Assembly (NCBI GenBank): GCA_963674835.2
Contig: CAXXKC010000003.1
Coordinates: 3,637,636-3,701,635 of the forward strand
Length of the DNA stretch: 64,000 nt
Reading direction: 5' to 3'
Source: G963674835 sp963674835
GTDB taxonomy: Bacteria; Planctomycetota; Planctomycetia; Pirellulales; Thermoguttaceae
Part shown: piece by piece, positions 43,956-55,408 of the stretch
How the letters are laid out: the number at the start of each line of letters is the position of its first letter
Position numbering within the stretch: the first letter of the stretch is position 1
Made by a program: the position numbers and the translations under genes
The notes under the pieces: model-generated
Databases searched by the model: none
What the model saw: the letters and a program-made list of their open reading frames with translations, nothing else
What the model was told of the DNA's origin: nothing

Positions 43956-45968
43956 CTACCGCTGCAGCGTCCCCGTGTCGCGACTGGCCTTTTCCAGGTG
44001 CTTTCCGTCCTCGCCATCCCGGCCCATCCGACGGTTCATGCTCGCCAGATTGCCATAGGGGATTTCCAGCGACGCCTTCTCCAGCACGCCCTCGCCCACG
44101 GCCTTTTCCATCAGCTTGACGCCGCGTTGCGTCAGTGTCACGGCCCGGTCTTTCTGGCCGTTCTCCCAATACGAGACGCCCATGCTGACATACGTCTCGC
44201 CCAGGCGCCCCGCTTCGGCGGAGTTCACCTGGCCTGCCAGCTTGTCGAACGCCGGCAGCGCCTTTTCGAACCACGCAATCGCCGCCGCGTGATCGCGAGT
44301 CATGGCTCGGATGGCCCCAAGTCGGAAGTACAGCCGTCCGAGCATGTAGCGGCTTTCCGGGCTATCGGGCCGCGCGAGCAGGGCTTTCTCCAAGTAGTCG
44401 CTGGCCTGTTCGCCGTATTTCAACGCGAGGTCGTTCGCATTGCGCAACTGGTAGCTCTGCACCGCGTCGTACAACGCCATGCCGATGTTCCATTCATATT
44501 GCGCCTTTTGCGCCTCGTTGGACGCAGCCATCAGCTCTTGTCCGATGCGGGTGGTCTTCTCGACCCATGGCGTCGGGTCGACCCGCCCTTGAACGCCCAG
44601 CACTGCGGCCAACGCCCGGGTGGCAACGCGCAAGCGATACTCGGGCGATCCTCCCTCATGCTCGATGAGGTCCTCGGCAAAACTCTCGGCACGACTCAGC
44701 CATCGCGGCAGCGAGACTTCCTTCTGGTTCCAGTTGCCCCATGCGATGTCGTGTGCCGCCCCGAGGTGCGCGTCGATGAGCACCTCCTTGGCGGCCAGCC
44801 GGATCGCCGGATACTGATCTTTCGCGAGCGGATCGGCAATCTGGATAGCTTCCGTATGGCTTCGGAGTGCCTTTTGATAGTCGGGCTTCACTCCCGACCC
44901 GTAGAGATCGCCGAGCATGCACAACGCGCGAGCCTTCAAGTGCGGTCGCGACTCGCCGTGCTGAACGGCCTTTGTGACAACGTCGATCGCTTCGTCGAAA
45001 CGCTGCATCGATCCCAGGACTTGGCCCTGGGTAATCAGGTAGCGTGGGTTATCCGGCTCGAGGCGGACCGCTTCGTTGCCGGCCGCCAAGGCCTCGACGA
45101 GGTCCCCGACGCCCGCCAGCACGCGGCAACGCAGCCAATGCGCACGCGCGTTCTGCGGCGCCAAACGCAGTGCCTCGTTCAAGTCGTGCAGCGACAACTC
45201 GGGCTGCGTGTCCAAACGCGTCTCCGCCCGAAGAATGAACGGCTCGGCGCCGACCGGCTCCAAGATGATCTGAGTCACCATCATGGTCGCCTTGCCCGGC
45301 TTGTCGCTTTCCTGAAAGGCAAACAACACGCCGCGCTCGGGGAAGGCCTCTCCCAGGATCTCGCCCAACTCATTGGAGATCAGAACCGGCTGAATTGCGC
45401 CCAATTGCAGTTGCGGGGCGATCTTGTCGGCTGGAAATGCCTGGTCCAGCCGGACGATGATCGAGGCGACCTTGTCCTCGCGTAAGGCCACCTCCACACG
45501 ATCGAAGGGCGCGACATGATATAGATGAAAGAGCACGTCCTTTTGTTGGCTCACTTCCGCCGGCGCACCCCACGCCTTCTGGACATCGGCCAGCGTGCTC
45601 TCACCCGGTGAAACGCCGTTGAAACCGGCTGTCCGCACATCGACGTGCGTTCCCGGCTGTGGATCGGGTGTTGGCTTGAGGGGTTCCTTCTCCGGATCGA
45701 TTGCCGCGTCCGGCCCGGCAGTCTTCGACGGCGTCTCGTGATTTGCTGACGGAGACGGCGGTGCCGTGTTCTCAGGCGTCACTCCGCTATCGGCCGACGG
45801 CCCCAGAACCGCCTGGGAGAACGCTTCCGCGTTGCCGGCCCTGATATGGAGACGGCTGGGCGTGCTCTCCGGCGCTGCGTCTGCTGCCGCGCATGCTTGA
45901 CCCAGTCCCATCGAGATCGCTGCGGCCAGCCACATCCACCGCAATTGAGAGAATTGGGGGCAACCCAT
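43956..45968 (-). CDS. Exported TPR-repeat protein
   Basis: A 670-aa protein with a signal peptide (WMWLAAAISMGLGQACAAAD) and AGGAGG before ATG 45968. A Pro-rich linker (about 50-100) leads to a domain with a conserved beginning (STLADVQKAWGAPAEV) and then TPR helices across most of the rest, e.g. ALRLAPQNARAHWLRCR, AVRLEPDNPRYLITQGQVL and SRYMLGRLYFRLGAI. TPR arrays mediate protein-protein contacts. Partner unknown; likely periplasmic or envelope-bound. No neighbour suggests a pathway. Confidence 0.75.
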   Translation of the reverse strand: MGCPQFSQLRWMWLAAAISMGLGQACAAADAAPESTPSRLHIRAGNAEAFSQAVLGPSADSGVTPENTAPPSPSANHETPSKTAGPDAAIDPEKEPLKPTPDPQPGTHVDVRTAGFNGVSPGESTLADVQKAWGAPAEVSQQKDVLFHLYHVAPFDRVEVALREDKVASIIVRLDQAFPADKIAPQLQLGAIQPVLISNELGEILGEAFPERGVLFAFQESDKPGKATMMVTQIILEPVGAEPFILRAETRLDTQPELSLHDLNEALRLAPQNARAHWLRCRVLAGVGDLVEALAAGNEAVRLEPDNPRYLITQGQVLGSMQRFDEAIDVVTKAVQHGESRPHLKARALCMLGDLYGSGVKPDYQKALRSHTEAIQIADPLAKDQYPAIRLAAKEVLIDAHLGAAHDIAWGNWNQKEVSLPRWLSRAESFAEDLIEHEGGSPEYRLRVATRALAAVLGVQGRVDPTPWVEKTTRIGQELMAASNEAQKAQYEWNIGMALYDAVQSYQLRNANDLALKYGEQASDYLEKALLARPDSPESRYMLGRLYFRLGAIRAMTRDHAAAIAWFEKALPAFDKLAGQVNSAEAGRLGETYVSMGVSYWENGQKDRAVTLTQRGVKLMEKAVGEGVLEKASLEIPYGNLASMNRRMGRDGEDGKHLEKASRDTGTLQR

Positions 45969-46546
45969 CGCGCGTTCCTCCTGAACCTCGCTGACTCCCG
46001 GCGCCGTGCCGCTCGGCATGTCCACGGTACTCGTCCGGCGTTCACCGTCGCCCAACGCTTCCACCTCAATCCTTGAGATGCTCCCATCGGCCGGCCGACG
46101 AGAGCCCGCTGCTTCGATGCCGCTCGCACAGGGCGGCCCGACCAGACGACCCCCACGGCTTGGCCATGGACGGCGTAGTGTACAGATAGATGGGAAATCG
46201 CGTCCAGACAGGATTTGGCATTTTTAACGCTTTTTGGAAGCAAAATCCCTGGCCGCTCTCCGGTCACACACACGCCTCCCCCTGCCGAGCCCTGCTCCAG
46301 CAATCGGTCAAAGCCGTCGGGCCACGGCCCCACCATCTGCCCACGTTCCCCAGGGCACCCCGTCCGCAGGACACAATACCCATCTGAAGTGCAGATGGAC
46401 CAATTATTTACGTCATGCCGCCCGGATCTATCCAGACGAGCAACCCCGACAAGCGTTGCCGACACGCCGCCCACCTTCTGGTACCCGACTCGGCCGAGTG
46501 GATACAATGGGGCGTTCCAAGATATTTTGCAACGAAGGAGAACTCC
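45969..46546. other. Divergent intergenic region
   Basis: Nearly 580 bp between two genes for exported proteins reading apart. No gene or RNA recognised. An AAGGAG site directly precedes ATG 46547. Confidence 0.45.
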
Positions 46547-47188
46547 ATGAAGTGGCATCTTCCCATAATGGCCGGCCTAATGGCGATGGCTTTCCTCGCA
46601 TATGAATCGGCTTCGGCCCAAGCGCCCAAAGCCGACAATCCGCCCCCCGCCGCGAGCGCCTCAGCCGCGAAGCGTCCCGCGGGAACGGGGCTCGCCATGC
46701 TGCAACTGTTGGGAATGGAGCCCCTGCGCCAGCAACTCCAGCTCACCGAACAACAGCAGGACGGTGTCACGAAGCTGATCGACCAGTACCATCAGTACCA
46801 GGAGCAGTTACTCGTGCAACTGCAGTCGGTCCCGCAGGAGCAGCAGCATGAGAAGCTTGCCCAGTTCCAGCAGCAGTTGGCTCAGCGAGGCGAACAGCTA
46901 GGCGAGCAGCTCGATCAGGTGCTCACTCCACAGCAGCGCGACCTGCTGGAACAGATTCGCTTTCAGGTCACCGTGTACGGCACGATGATGTCCAACCGCG
47001 CCGTCGCCGAGCAACTGAACCTGTCCGATCAACAGAAGCAACAACTCCAGCAGGTGTACCAACAGGTTCAGAACGAAATGTGGAAGGTCCAGCAGCAGGC
47101 CGCCAAGCAGGTCTTGGCCATCCTCACGCCCGAACAGCAGCAACAGATCAGGGACCTGCAAGCCCGCCCTGCCGCCCCGCCGCAATGA
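46547..47188 (+). CDS. Periplasmic LTXXQ-motif protein (Spy/CpxP-like)
   Basis: A 213-aa exported protein. The signal peptide (IMAGLMAMAFLAYESASA) is followed by an Ala/Pro linker and an alpha-helical domain very rich in Gln, carrying the family motif several times: LTEQQQ, LTPQQR, LSDQQK, LTPEQQ. Spy and CpxP are periplasmic chaperones or stress sensors with such motifs. The Gln-rich helices probably form a cradle or coiled coil. Start supported by AAGGAG. The adjacent sensor-kinase gene is convergent, and no CpxAR-like pair is visible. Confidence 0.75.
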   Translation: MKWHLPIMAGLMAMAFLAYESASAQAPKADNPPPAASASAAKRPAGTGLAMLQLLGMEPLRQQLQLTEQQQDGVTKLIDQYHQYQEQLLVQLQSVPQEQQHEKLAQFQQQLAQRGEQLGEQLDQVLTPQQRDLLEQIRFQVTVYGTMMSNRAVAEQLNLSDQQKQQLQQVYQQVQNEMWKVQQQAAKQVLAILTPEQQQQIRDLQARPAAPPQ

Positions 47189-47345
47189 TGAACGTTGGCT
47201 GTGCGTAACGGTCCCACCGAAACCCGTCGCCTGCCGCTTCCCTCATTTCCGACCGAGGCGGCCGGCGACGTCTCGTTGCGGCGGCCACACGATCGGTGGG
47301 CCGACTGCCGCAATCGTCGATCGGGCCTCGTTCGGTCAGAGCTTG

Positions 47346-48974
47346 TCAGTCGAACGACGCTTCAGCCGAATTCAACGGCTGCAAGGGCAAATCGACGGTG
47401 ATGATCGTCCCCTGTCCCGGAGTGCTGGTGACGACGGCCTCTCCTCCCATCAGCCGGCTCCGCTCGCGGATGCTCTCCAAGCCAAAACGGCCCGGATCGA
47501 CCGCGCGAGGATCGAACCCCACTCCCCAATCCTCGACTTCGATGCGAAGCCGGTCTCCCGTCTGAACCAGGCTTACCCGCACGCGTTCACTCTGGCTGTG
47601 CAGTTGGGCGTTCCTCAGTGCTTCCTGGACGATCCGGAAGATCGCCGTTTCCAGGTCCGGCGCCAGACGATCAAACTGCACCGAGTGCGTGTATTCGACC
47701 TCCTGCTTGCCGACGACCTCATTCTCCGCAACCAGGCTTTCGATGGCCGCTACAGGGCCCAGGTCGTCGAGAATCGGAGGGCGAAGACCCGTCATCAGCC
47801 GGCGAGAATAGTCGATGATCTCCGTCAACAGCTCTCGCACCCGCTCCAGCGATTTGGCCGTTTCCTCCTGACGGTCCGGCCGCAGCCGGCTGCCGCGCAT
47901 CGCATCGAGGTTCATCAAGGCACCGGCCAACGGCTGCGTAAAACTGTCATGAATGTCGCAAGCGATCAGCTTCTGATGGCGCTCGTGAATCTCCAGTAGT
48001 TGCCGAAGCACGTGCTGCTCTTCCTTCAACGCCTCTTCCGCCCGCCTCCGCTCTGCGTTCTCCGCCTCCAACGCGGCGGTACGCTGGGCGACCAACTCCT
48101 CAAGCGAACTATGAAAGCCTCGCAACTTCGTCGCCAGCGAGTTGAAGCTTGACGCCAGTACGCCGATTTCATCGTTCCCCTTGGCCGGTACCGACGCGAT
48201 TGTCCCGTTCGACTGGTGCGCCCACCGCTCGAAATGCTCGGCCAGTACGGCCAGACGCTTGCCCACCAGAAAACGGAAGACCAGGAAGATCGAGCCGAAC
48301 AGCAAGATCAGCCATGCCACCATGACCATCAACTGCGTATTGGTCTCCGAAGCGATCGCCGCGTCGACTTTGTTCAACGGTACAGCGATGGTATCCAAGC
48401 CAATCACTTCGCCCGGACGTCGATTGAATCCGGCGGTCGGACCGTACCGCGCAACCAACTGTGCCGGGGCGTCTTCCGGACGACCGTGACACCTCAGGCA
48501 TTCCTTCGCCACGCGCATCGGGCTCAGTTGTGCAAGGTACTCCTTCCCGTCCAGCTGAATCTCGCCCGTCCAGCACGAAACCCCCGGGTGCTCCTCGAAA
48601 TAGTGAATCATTTCCAGCTCTTCGCGCCCCGCCTGATTCACCGGGTTCCGCGGATGGGCCGAAGAGAACTTGATCACGTACTCCGGCAACTTCTCGTGCA
48701 CTTTCTCGAAGATCGACCGCGAGATATACGAACTCGACATGACCTCGGGCACGAACTCGTCGGGGCCCACCCGCTTGGTCATCTCCGGCCGAATCTTCTC
48801 GCGCACATAGTCGCGAATCGCCAGATCGAACTCCAACGCCAATTTGCTCTCGCTGGCAACGAACGATTCCATGTGCTGCCGAGTGACCGACCAGGTTCGA
48901 TAGAGCATGAACCCGGAAAAGGCCAGCGCAAAGAATCCCACCACCAGACAAAAGCGCGTACTGATGCGCCGCAT
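47346..48974 (-). CDS. Sensor histidine kinase with heme-c type DUF3365 sensor domain
   Basis: A 542-aa membrane sensor. TM1 (FCLVVGFFALAFSGFML) and TM2 (MVMVAWLILLFGSIFLVF, about 225-242) enclose a DUF3365 domain with CLRCHG, a CxxCH heme-c attachment motif, suggesting redox or gas sensing. A HAMP region follows, then a coiled coil, a HisKA_3 dimerisation domain with phospho-His in ACDIHDSFTQPLAG and a HATPase domain (NAQLHSQ, DWGVGFDPR, TSTPGQGTI). This is the NarX/DesK-type kinase class, whose partner is normally a NarL-type regulator. None is adjacent, so the kinase is an orphan here. ATG 48974 follows GGGGGAGGAG by 9 nt. Confidence 0.88.
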   Translation of the reverse strand: MRRISTRFCLVVGFFALAFSGFMLYRTWSVTRQHMESFVASESKLALEFDLAIRDYVREKIRPEMTKRVGPDEFVPEVMSSSYISRSIFEKVHEKLPEYVIKFSSAHPRNPVNQAGREELEMIHYFEEHPGVSCWTGEIQLDGKEYLAQLSPMRVAKECLRCHGRPEDAPAQLVARYGPTAGFNRRPGEVIGLDTIAVPLNKVDAAIASETNTQLMVMVAWLILLFGSIFLVFRFLVGKRLAVLAEHFERWAHQSNGTIASVPAKGNDEIGVLASSFNSLATKLRGFHSSLEELVAQRTAALEAENAERRRAEEALKEEQHVLRQLLEIHERHQKLIACDIHDSFTQPLAGALMNLDAMRGSRLRPDRQEETAKSLERVRELLTEIIDYSRRLMTGLRPPILDDLGPVAAIESLVAENEVVGKQEVEYTHSVQFDRLAPDLETAIFRIVQEALRNAQLHSQSERVRVSLVQTGDRLRIEVEDWGVGFDPRAVDPGRFGLESIRERSRLMGGEAVVTSTPGQGTIITVDLPLQPLNSAEASFD

Positions 48975-49946
48975 GCTCGCAAGCTCCTCCCCCAAGCTTC
49001 GCCACCGTGTTGCCGGCTGATCTCACGCCGGCCGTAGATCGCGCGCCCGCGCGCGCTCCGCTCCCGACCTATTATGGCGCGCACGTACTACCTGGCGTTA
49101 CTGTAGCAAGAGACATAAACCTCATGATACCCCAGAAATTCAATTAAGTGTTTCTCAGGCGGAGTCGTTCCACCCGTTTAGTGTAGATATCGCTCGCAGG
49201 TCAGCGCGTTGTTGACACGGTCCGGCCGCCCCTCGGTTGGGAGGAAGTGTCTGCTCAATTCCGTCGTGTGTGTTCCAGATTATTGCACTTCGAGTTTCTA
49301 CACAGGCGAGTCGACCAACACCCGCCATCGGCCGAGATTCTTGTAGAAAACAAGCAACCGTGCAAAACGTTCAAAACGGCGACAACAACCTGTAGAGGCA
49401 CGCGAGCGATCGGACCTTCAGTCGGCCTTTCAGTGCGTTCGTAATCCCCTGCCCTGACCTACGTGCTTCTGTCGCAGATGGCCTCGATACGTTTATACGG
49501 ACTGTTGGCGACGACTGCAGAACGAGCATTCGGTGCACGTCAATCTTTCGCACCGCTCAGGTGAACCTTCCGATCATCCAGGCGTGCTATTCCGCGATAT
49601 GCAACGGCCTTTCTGACGGAGTATTCGAGCTACTACAACAGAAGGTCCAGTTCAGCGAACCGTTCTAACCGTTCAGTGGAGAGGAGCTGAAGAGACCACC
49701 ATGATGAACGCGCAGCCCTAGGAGTGCTCGCCTTCGTATGGACGTGTGACGGCCCCAGTGCGAAACGGCACCCGTCTGCGGGGATCGTGTACCCATTGAA
49801 TGAGGCTGCTGCTGAGGTCGTCCGGCCGCACATGTGCACGTGAGCCCGCTTTCTGATAGACTCCCAAGGTAGGTCATGCATGTCCCCCGCATTTCGCGAG
49901 AGCGGGCCGTATCCGGCGAGATTAGAAAACGCAAAGGGAGGCTTCT
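48975..49946. other. Long divergent intergenic region
   Basis: Nearly 1 kb without a credible gene, between the kinase and sulfatase genes. Parts (49120-49620) are more AT-rich. The only ready signal is the GGGAGG ribosome site before ATG 49947. A long regulatory region, a decayed gene or an unannotated RNA are all possible. Confidence 0.5.
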
Positions 49947-51452
<1,506 letters not shown>

Positions 51453-51773
51453 TTGCCTGCGTTGGCCCGGGATGAGGTCGGGATTCGTTCGCAGCTGGAT
51501 CTTTGCCGGCGACCAACGGCAGCGGGCCCATATCTGCCGCGAGACCAACTGCCCCGCATCCGCTCCGCGATCCGCCCGCTGGACGGAAGAGCTTGCAACA
51601 GAACGACTTCTGCCGAGACGCAACGACGGCCACCTCAAAACCGTTGACAACCGTCAAACCGCCGACGGAGAATTGACAAGCTTGCTCCGCTTCGCCCGCG
51701 GTCGGGCGGTGGCTTGCGATGCGCACGGCCCCGGAGTCATGTCTTCTGCTCCGCACGACAAGGAACCCAGTTC
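51453..51773. other. Spacer after the sulfatase gene
   Basis: About 320 bp with no clear gene, promoter or terminator. Short frames here lack family features. Confidence 0.4.
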
Positions 51774-52682
51774 ATGCAAATTCGTCGCCGACAATTCCTC
51801 GGAAGCGCCGTGGCCGGCACCGCTGGTGTTCTGGTCACCGGCACGGCCCCCGAAACGGCCCCGGCTGCCGCGATCCACTCCAACGACCCCGACGCTATCG
51901 TCCGGCTCGGCCCGAATCTGAAGGTCAGCCGGATGGGCATCGGTACCGGCATGCGGGGCTGGAACCAGCAGTCGAATCTCACTCGCCGTGGCCGGCAACA
52001 TACGCTGGACACGCTGTGTTACGCCTACGACCACGGCGTCCGCGTGTTCGACATGGCCGACCTATACGGGATCCACTCGTATATTCCCGAGGCCCTTCAG
52101 GGCAAACCCCGCGACAGCTACACACTCGTCAGCAAGATCTGGTTCCACCCCAACGGACTGAACACCGAAGATCGCCCCGACGCCGACGTGATGGTTCGCA
52201 AGTTCCTCAAGGAGCTCAAGACCGATTACATCGACGTCGTGCAGATTCACTGCATGAGCAAGCCCGATTGGCCCAAGGAAATGCGCAAGCAGATGGACCT
52301 TTTGGCCGACATGAAGCAAAAGGGCCTCATTCGCGCGCATGGCATTTCGTGCCATTCGATTCCCGCCATGGAAGCGGCCGTCGAGGAACCTTGGCTCGAT
52401 GTCATTCACGCCCGCATCAACCCCTTCGGCGCGAAGATGGACGGCCCGCCCGACAAGGTCGTTCCCTTGCTCAAGAAGCTCCACGCCGCCGGCAAGGGCA
52501 TCCTGGCGATCAAGGTCTTCGGCGAAGGTACCTTTGCCAACGACGCGGAGAAACGCGAGAAGTCGGTCGATTTCATTCTCGGCCTCGGCTGCATCAGCAC
52601 CCTGATTGTTGGCTTCGAGGAACCCTCGGAGATCGACCAGTTCAAAGCCAACGTCACCCGCGGCCTGAAGACCCTCACCTAA
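51774..52682 (+). CDS. Tat-exported aldo/keto reductase
   Basis: A 302-aa protein. The start MQIRRRQFLGSAVAGTAG is a twin-arginine signal. The mature part is an AKR barrel: MGIGTGMRGWN strand, DMADLYG (catalytic Asp and Tyr), VSKIWF (Lys), VQIHCMS (His), and a C-terminal end (LIVGFEEPSEIDQF). AKRs reduce or oxidise carbonyls with NADPH. Since export by Tat allows folding with cofactor inside, a periplasmic oxidoreductase on sugars is likely. ATG 51774 is chosen because it places the RR motif at residues 4-6. Confidence 0.85.
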   Translation: MQIRRRQFLGSAVAGTAGVLVTGTAPETAPAAAIHSNDPDAIVRLGPNLKVSRMGIGTGMRGWNQQSNLTRRGRQHTLDTLCYAYDHGVRVFDMADLYGIHSYIPEALQGKPRDSYTLVSKIWFHPNGLNTEDRPDADVMVRKFLKELKTDYIDVVQIHCMSKPDWPKEMRKQMDLLADMKQKGLIRAHGISCHSIPAMEAAVEEPWLDVIHARINPFGAKMDGPPDKVVPLLKKLHAAGKGILAIKVFGEGTFANDAEKREKSVDFILGLGCISTLIVGFEEPSEIDQFKANVTRGLKTLT

Positions 52683-52758
52683 CCCCCACTAAGACAATAA
52701 ACCAGACCGTTCCCCAACACCAATCCCCATGAACAAACCCCGCAGGAAGGGACCTTCG

Positions 52759-54321
52759 ATGACTGGCCAACCTCGTTCGTTTGTCGCCGAAAAGAAGACC
52801 GGTCACTCCCGTCGGCAGTTTCTCGGCGGCACGCTGGCTGCGTTGGCGGCAGGCCCGCTCCTGGATACGGCGACCGCCGCGGACCAACCGGCCACCCAGT
52901 CGGCGCTCTGGTTCGGAACCGCCACGGCCGACATCACACCGCCGCCGCCAGTCCCGCTCACGGGATTCACGACCGTCCGCGTTACCCGCACCATCCAAAC
53001 GCCGCTCACGGCGAGCGTCCTCGCCCTCGAATCGCGACAGGGCGATCGTATTGTCGACCAAGCCATCCTCGTCTCCTGCGATCTGTGTGTCATCCGAGCG
53101 GGAATCCAGGAAGGGTTTCGCGAGTACGTTGCGTCGCGGCTGCCGGGCTTCGACGTCAAGAAGCTCTTCCTCACTGCCACCCACACCCATTCCGCTCCGG
53201 TTCTCCTTCAGGACCAATACGACGAGAAAGACTACGGCGATGCCACGCAGCCGAAGGACTACGTGCCGATGCTCTATCAGCGCATGGCCGATGCCGTCGT
53301 CAAGGCCTGGGAAAGCCGGGCCGCCGGCGCGGTCGCGTGGGGATTGGGGTACGCCGTCGTCGGCCGCAATCGCCGCGTCGTCTATGCCGACGGCCACGCC
53401 CAAATGCTAGGCAAAGCGACCGATCCCCAGTTCCGCCACATCGAAGGCTACGAAGACCACGCCGTCGACGTGCTCTGCTTCTACGACGACAAGAAACAAC
53501 TCAAGGCGGCCGTCCTCGCCTTGGCCTGCCCGGCTCAAATGAGCCAGGGTGAGAGAGTCGTCAGCGCCGATTTCTGGCACTACGCCCGCGAACTCATGCG
53601 CCAACGCTACGGCAAAGACCTGGACGTCATTTGCTTCTGTGCGCCGGCAGGCGACCAGTGTCCCCACTTGTCCTATCGGAAGAAGGGCGAGACCCGCATG
53701 GACAAGCTCCACGGAGTCACCCGCACCCAGGAGCTGGGCCGCCGCATCGCCAATGCCTTCTTCGACGTCGCCGAGCAGATCACCGACGACATCCGCACCG
53801 ACGTACCCTTCACGCACCTCGTCGAACGAGTGGATCTGCCGTCACGAGTCATCACCGACGCGGAATTCGCCACGGCTCAGAAGGTCTGCGCCGGCATCGA
53901 CGCCAAGAAGGAACGTCAAGGTTCCGACACGTGGGTCCGCAACCTCTACGGGGGAATCTGCGACCGATACCTGGCCCAGCAAAAAGGCGAGCAGTTCAAT
54001 GCCATCGAGTTGCATGCCATCCGGTTGGGCGACGTGGCCATCGCCACTAATCCCTTCGAGCTGTTTGTGGACTACGGCGTGCGAATCGAGGCCCGCAGCC
54101 CCGCCGTCCAGACCATGCTCATCCAGTTGGCCAGTCCGTTAGGCAAGGCCTACTACTTGCCCACCGCTCGCGCGGTCGCGGCCGGAGAGCTCGACGAGAA
54201 GCCTTTCACCAACTACAGCGCGACGCCGCTGGTCAGCATCGTGGGGCCTGAAGGCGGGGACGTGCTGGTGGACCGCACCGTCGACGCAATCAACTCGCTT
54301 TGGAAACGCCCGGCGAAATAG
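52759..54321 (+). CDS. Tat-exported neutral ceramidase-like hydrolase
   Basis: A 520-aa protein with a twin-arginine signal (SRRQFLGGTLAALAAG). The mature N-terminus FGTATADITPP is the hallmark of the neutral/alkaline ceramidase-like family. THTHSAP provides zinc-binding His, with further conserved parts such as CAPAGDQCPHLSYR. In planctomycetes this family is large and often beside sulfatases, where the substrate may be a glycan or lipid amide rather than ceramide. The start at ATG 52759 follows AAGGGA; ATG 52729 is possible. Spacing of 76 bp to the AKR gene suggests co-transcription. Confidence 0.82.
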   Translation: MTGQPRSFVAEKKTGHSRRQFLGGTLAALAAGPLLDTATAADQPATQSALWFGTATADITPPPPVPLTGFTTVRVTRTIQTPLTASVLALESRQGDRIVDQAILVSCDLCVIRAGIQEGFREYVASRLPGFDVKKLFLTATHTHSAPVLLQDQYDEKDYGDATQPKDYVPMLYQRMADAVVKAWESRAAGAVAWGLGYAVVGRNRRVVYADGHAQMLGKATDPQFRHIEGYEDHAVDVLCFYDDKKQLKAAVLALACPAQMSQGERVVSADFWHYARELMRQRYGKDLDVICFCAPAGDQCPHLSYRKKGETRMDKLHGVTRTQELGRRIANAFFDVAEQITDDIRTDVPFTHLVERVDLPSRVITDAEFATAQKVCAGIDAKKERQGSDTWVRNLYGGICDRYLAQQKGEQFNAIELHAIRLGDVAIATNPFELFVDYGVRIEARSPAVQTMLIQLASPLGKAYYLPTARAVAAGELDEKPFTNYSATPLVSIVGPEGGDVLVDRTVDAINSLWKRPAK

Positions 54322-54399
54322 TCCGCAGGGATGCTAACGATGTAGCGATGCCCATGCGCCGGTCGCGCGGTTCCTACCGTTCCGTTACGGGATCTTCCC

Positions 54400-54837
54400 A
54401 TGGACCCAACTCAACTCGCGATGTCCCGCTTCGCCGAGGGCTGCAACTGCGCCCAATCCGTCGTGTCGGCCTACGCCGGCAGCCTCGGCCTTGACGATGA
54501 AACAGCACTGAAGATCGCCGCAGGCTTCGGCGGCGGCATGGGACGCATGGCCGAGACCTGCGGCGTCGTCACCGGAGCCTTCATGGTTCTTGGGCTGAAA
54601 TACGCCACCGCCGCATCCGACCCCGAGACCAAAGACCGCGTCTACTCGCAAGTCAAGGAGTTCGCCGACCGCTTCCGGGCAAGGGCCGGGTCGATTGTGT
54701 GCAGAGACCTGCTCGGCTGCGACATCAGCTCGCCCGAAGGGCGCCTTCGCGCCCGGGAAGAGAACCTGCACCAAACCCTCTGTTCGAAGTTCGTGCAGGA
54801 TGCATGTACGATTCTGAACGAGATGTTGGCGCCGTGA
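54400..54837 (+). CDS. C_GCAxxG_C_C family redox protein
   Basis: A 145-aa cytosolic protein with the family's ordered cysteines: EGCNCAQSVVSAYA, then FGGGMGRMAETCGVVTGAFM, then CRDLLGCDIS and a last Cys near QTLCSKFV. Members are thought to be redox or metal proteins, but the exact role is not known. It lies 78 bp after the ceramidase-like gene and is convergent (4 bp) with a Cys-rich metallochaperone gene. Confidence 0.88.
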   Translation: MDPTQLAMSRFAEGCNCAQSVVSAYAGSLGLDDETALKIAAGFGGGMGRMAETCGVVTGAFMVLGLKYATAASDPETKDRVYSQVKEFADRFRARAGSIVCRDLLGCDISSPEGRLRAREENLHQTLCSKFVQDACTILNEMLAP

Positions 54838-54841
54838 AGGG

Positions 54842-55288
54842 CTACTCGTTGTCGGCCCGGCACTTCAAGTAGTACTTCTGCACGTAGGCCACGCACGGCC
54901 GCCCGTTGGCTGCCATCTCCCAACATCGGGCTTCCTTCGACTTGGCTTTCTCCAGCGCGTCCTTGGTTCGACGCACACCTCCCTCTCGCACGTCCTGCTC
55001 GATGTCGGCCCGCGTCAGACCGAAGCACGCGCAAATCGGCGCTTCCGGATCCTTAGGATACGCCGGGCGCTGCAGATCCGTCGCCAGAACCAGTCGCTCC
55101 AAGCCGTCGAAGTAAGCGACCGGGCACTCTGCCGATGGGCAGAAGTTGACCGGTTCCGCAAGGTGTCCACGCTGTTGCTCCGTCAGATAGGCCGCCAACG
55201 CCTTGCTTCCCACCGGCTCGCCCTTGCTGCCGCATCGAGGGCAATAGTCGGCCGTCCGATCAGGTTCGCGCACAAAGGCCTTATTCAT
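54842..55288 (-). CDS. Iron-sulfur cluster-binding metallochaperone-like protein (CopZ N-terminal type)
   Basis: A 148-aa protein. An N-terminal zinc motif (YCPRCGSKGEPV with a second pair, FCPSAECPVAYF) is followed by a BFD-type [2Fe-2S] region (ICACFGLTRADIEQDV, later CWEMAANGRPC). This matches the N-terminal part of archaeal CopZ and proteins named putative iron-sulfur metallochaperones. It lacks the heavy-metal-associated domain. It may handle copper or act in redox control; no copper transporter is nearby. Confidence 0.78.
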   Translation of the reverse strand: MNKAFVREPDRTADYCPRCGSKGEPVGSKALAAYLTEQQRGHLAEPVNFCPSAECPVAYFDGLERLVLATDLQRPAYPKDPEAPICACFGLTRADIEQDVREGGVRRTKDALEKAKSKEARCWEMAANGRPCVAYVQKYYLKCRADNE

Positions 55289-55408
55289 ACCAGTACTCGA
55301 AATCCGCCGGCGGTGATGGCGCCATCGCTAGGCGACACCTCCACCCCATATCCCACAACCATCCACAGGTCAGGCTTCAGCGTATCACAAAAAAGAGCAC
55401 TCGGCCCA

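Noticed and set aside
43911..45485. 524-codon plus-strand frame
   Set aside because: Antisense of the exported TPR protein, which has a signal peptide and AGGAGG site.
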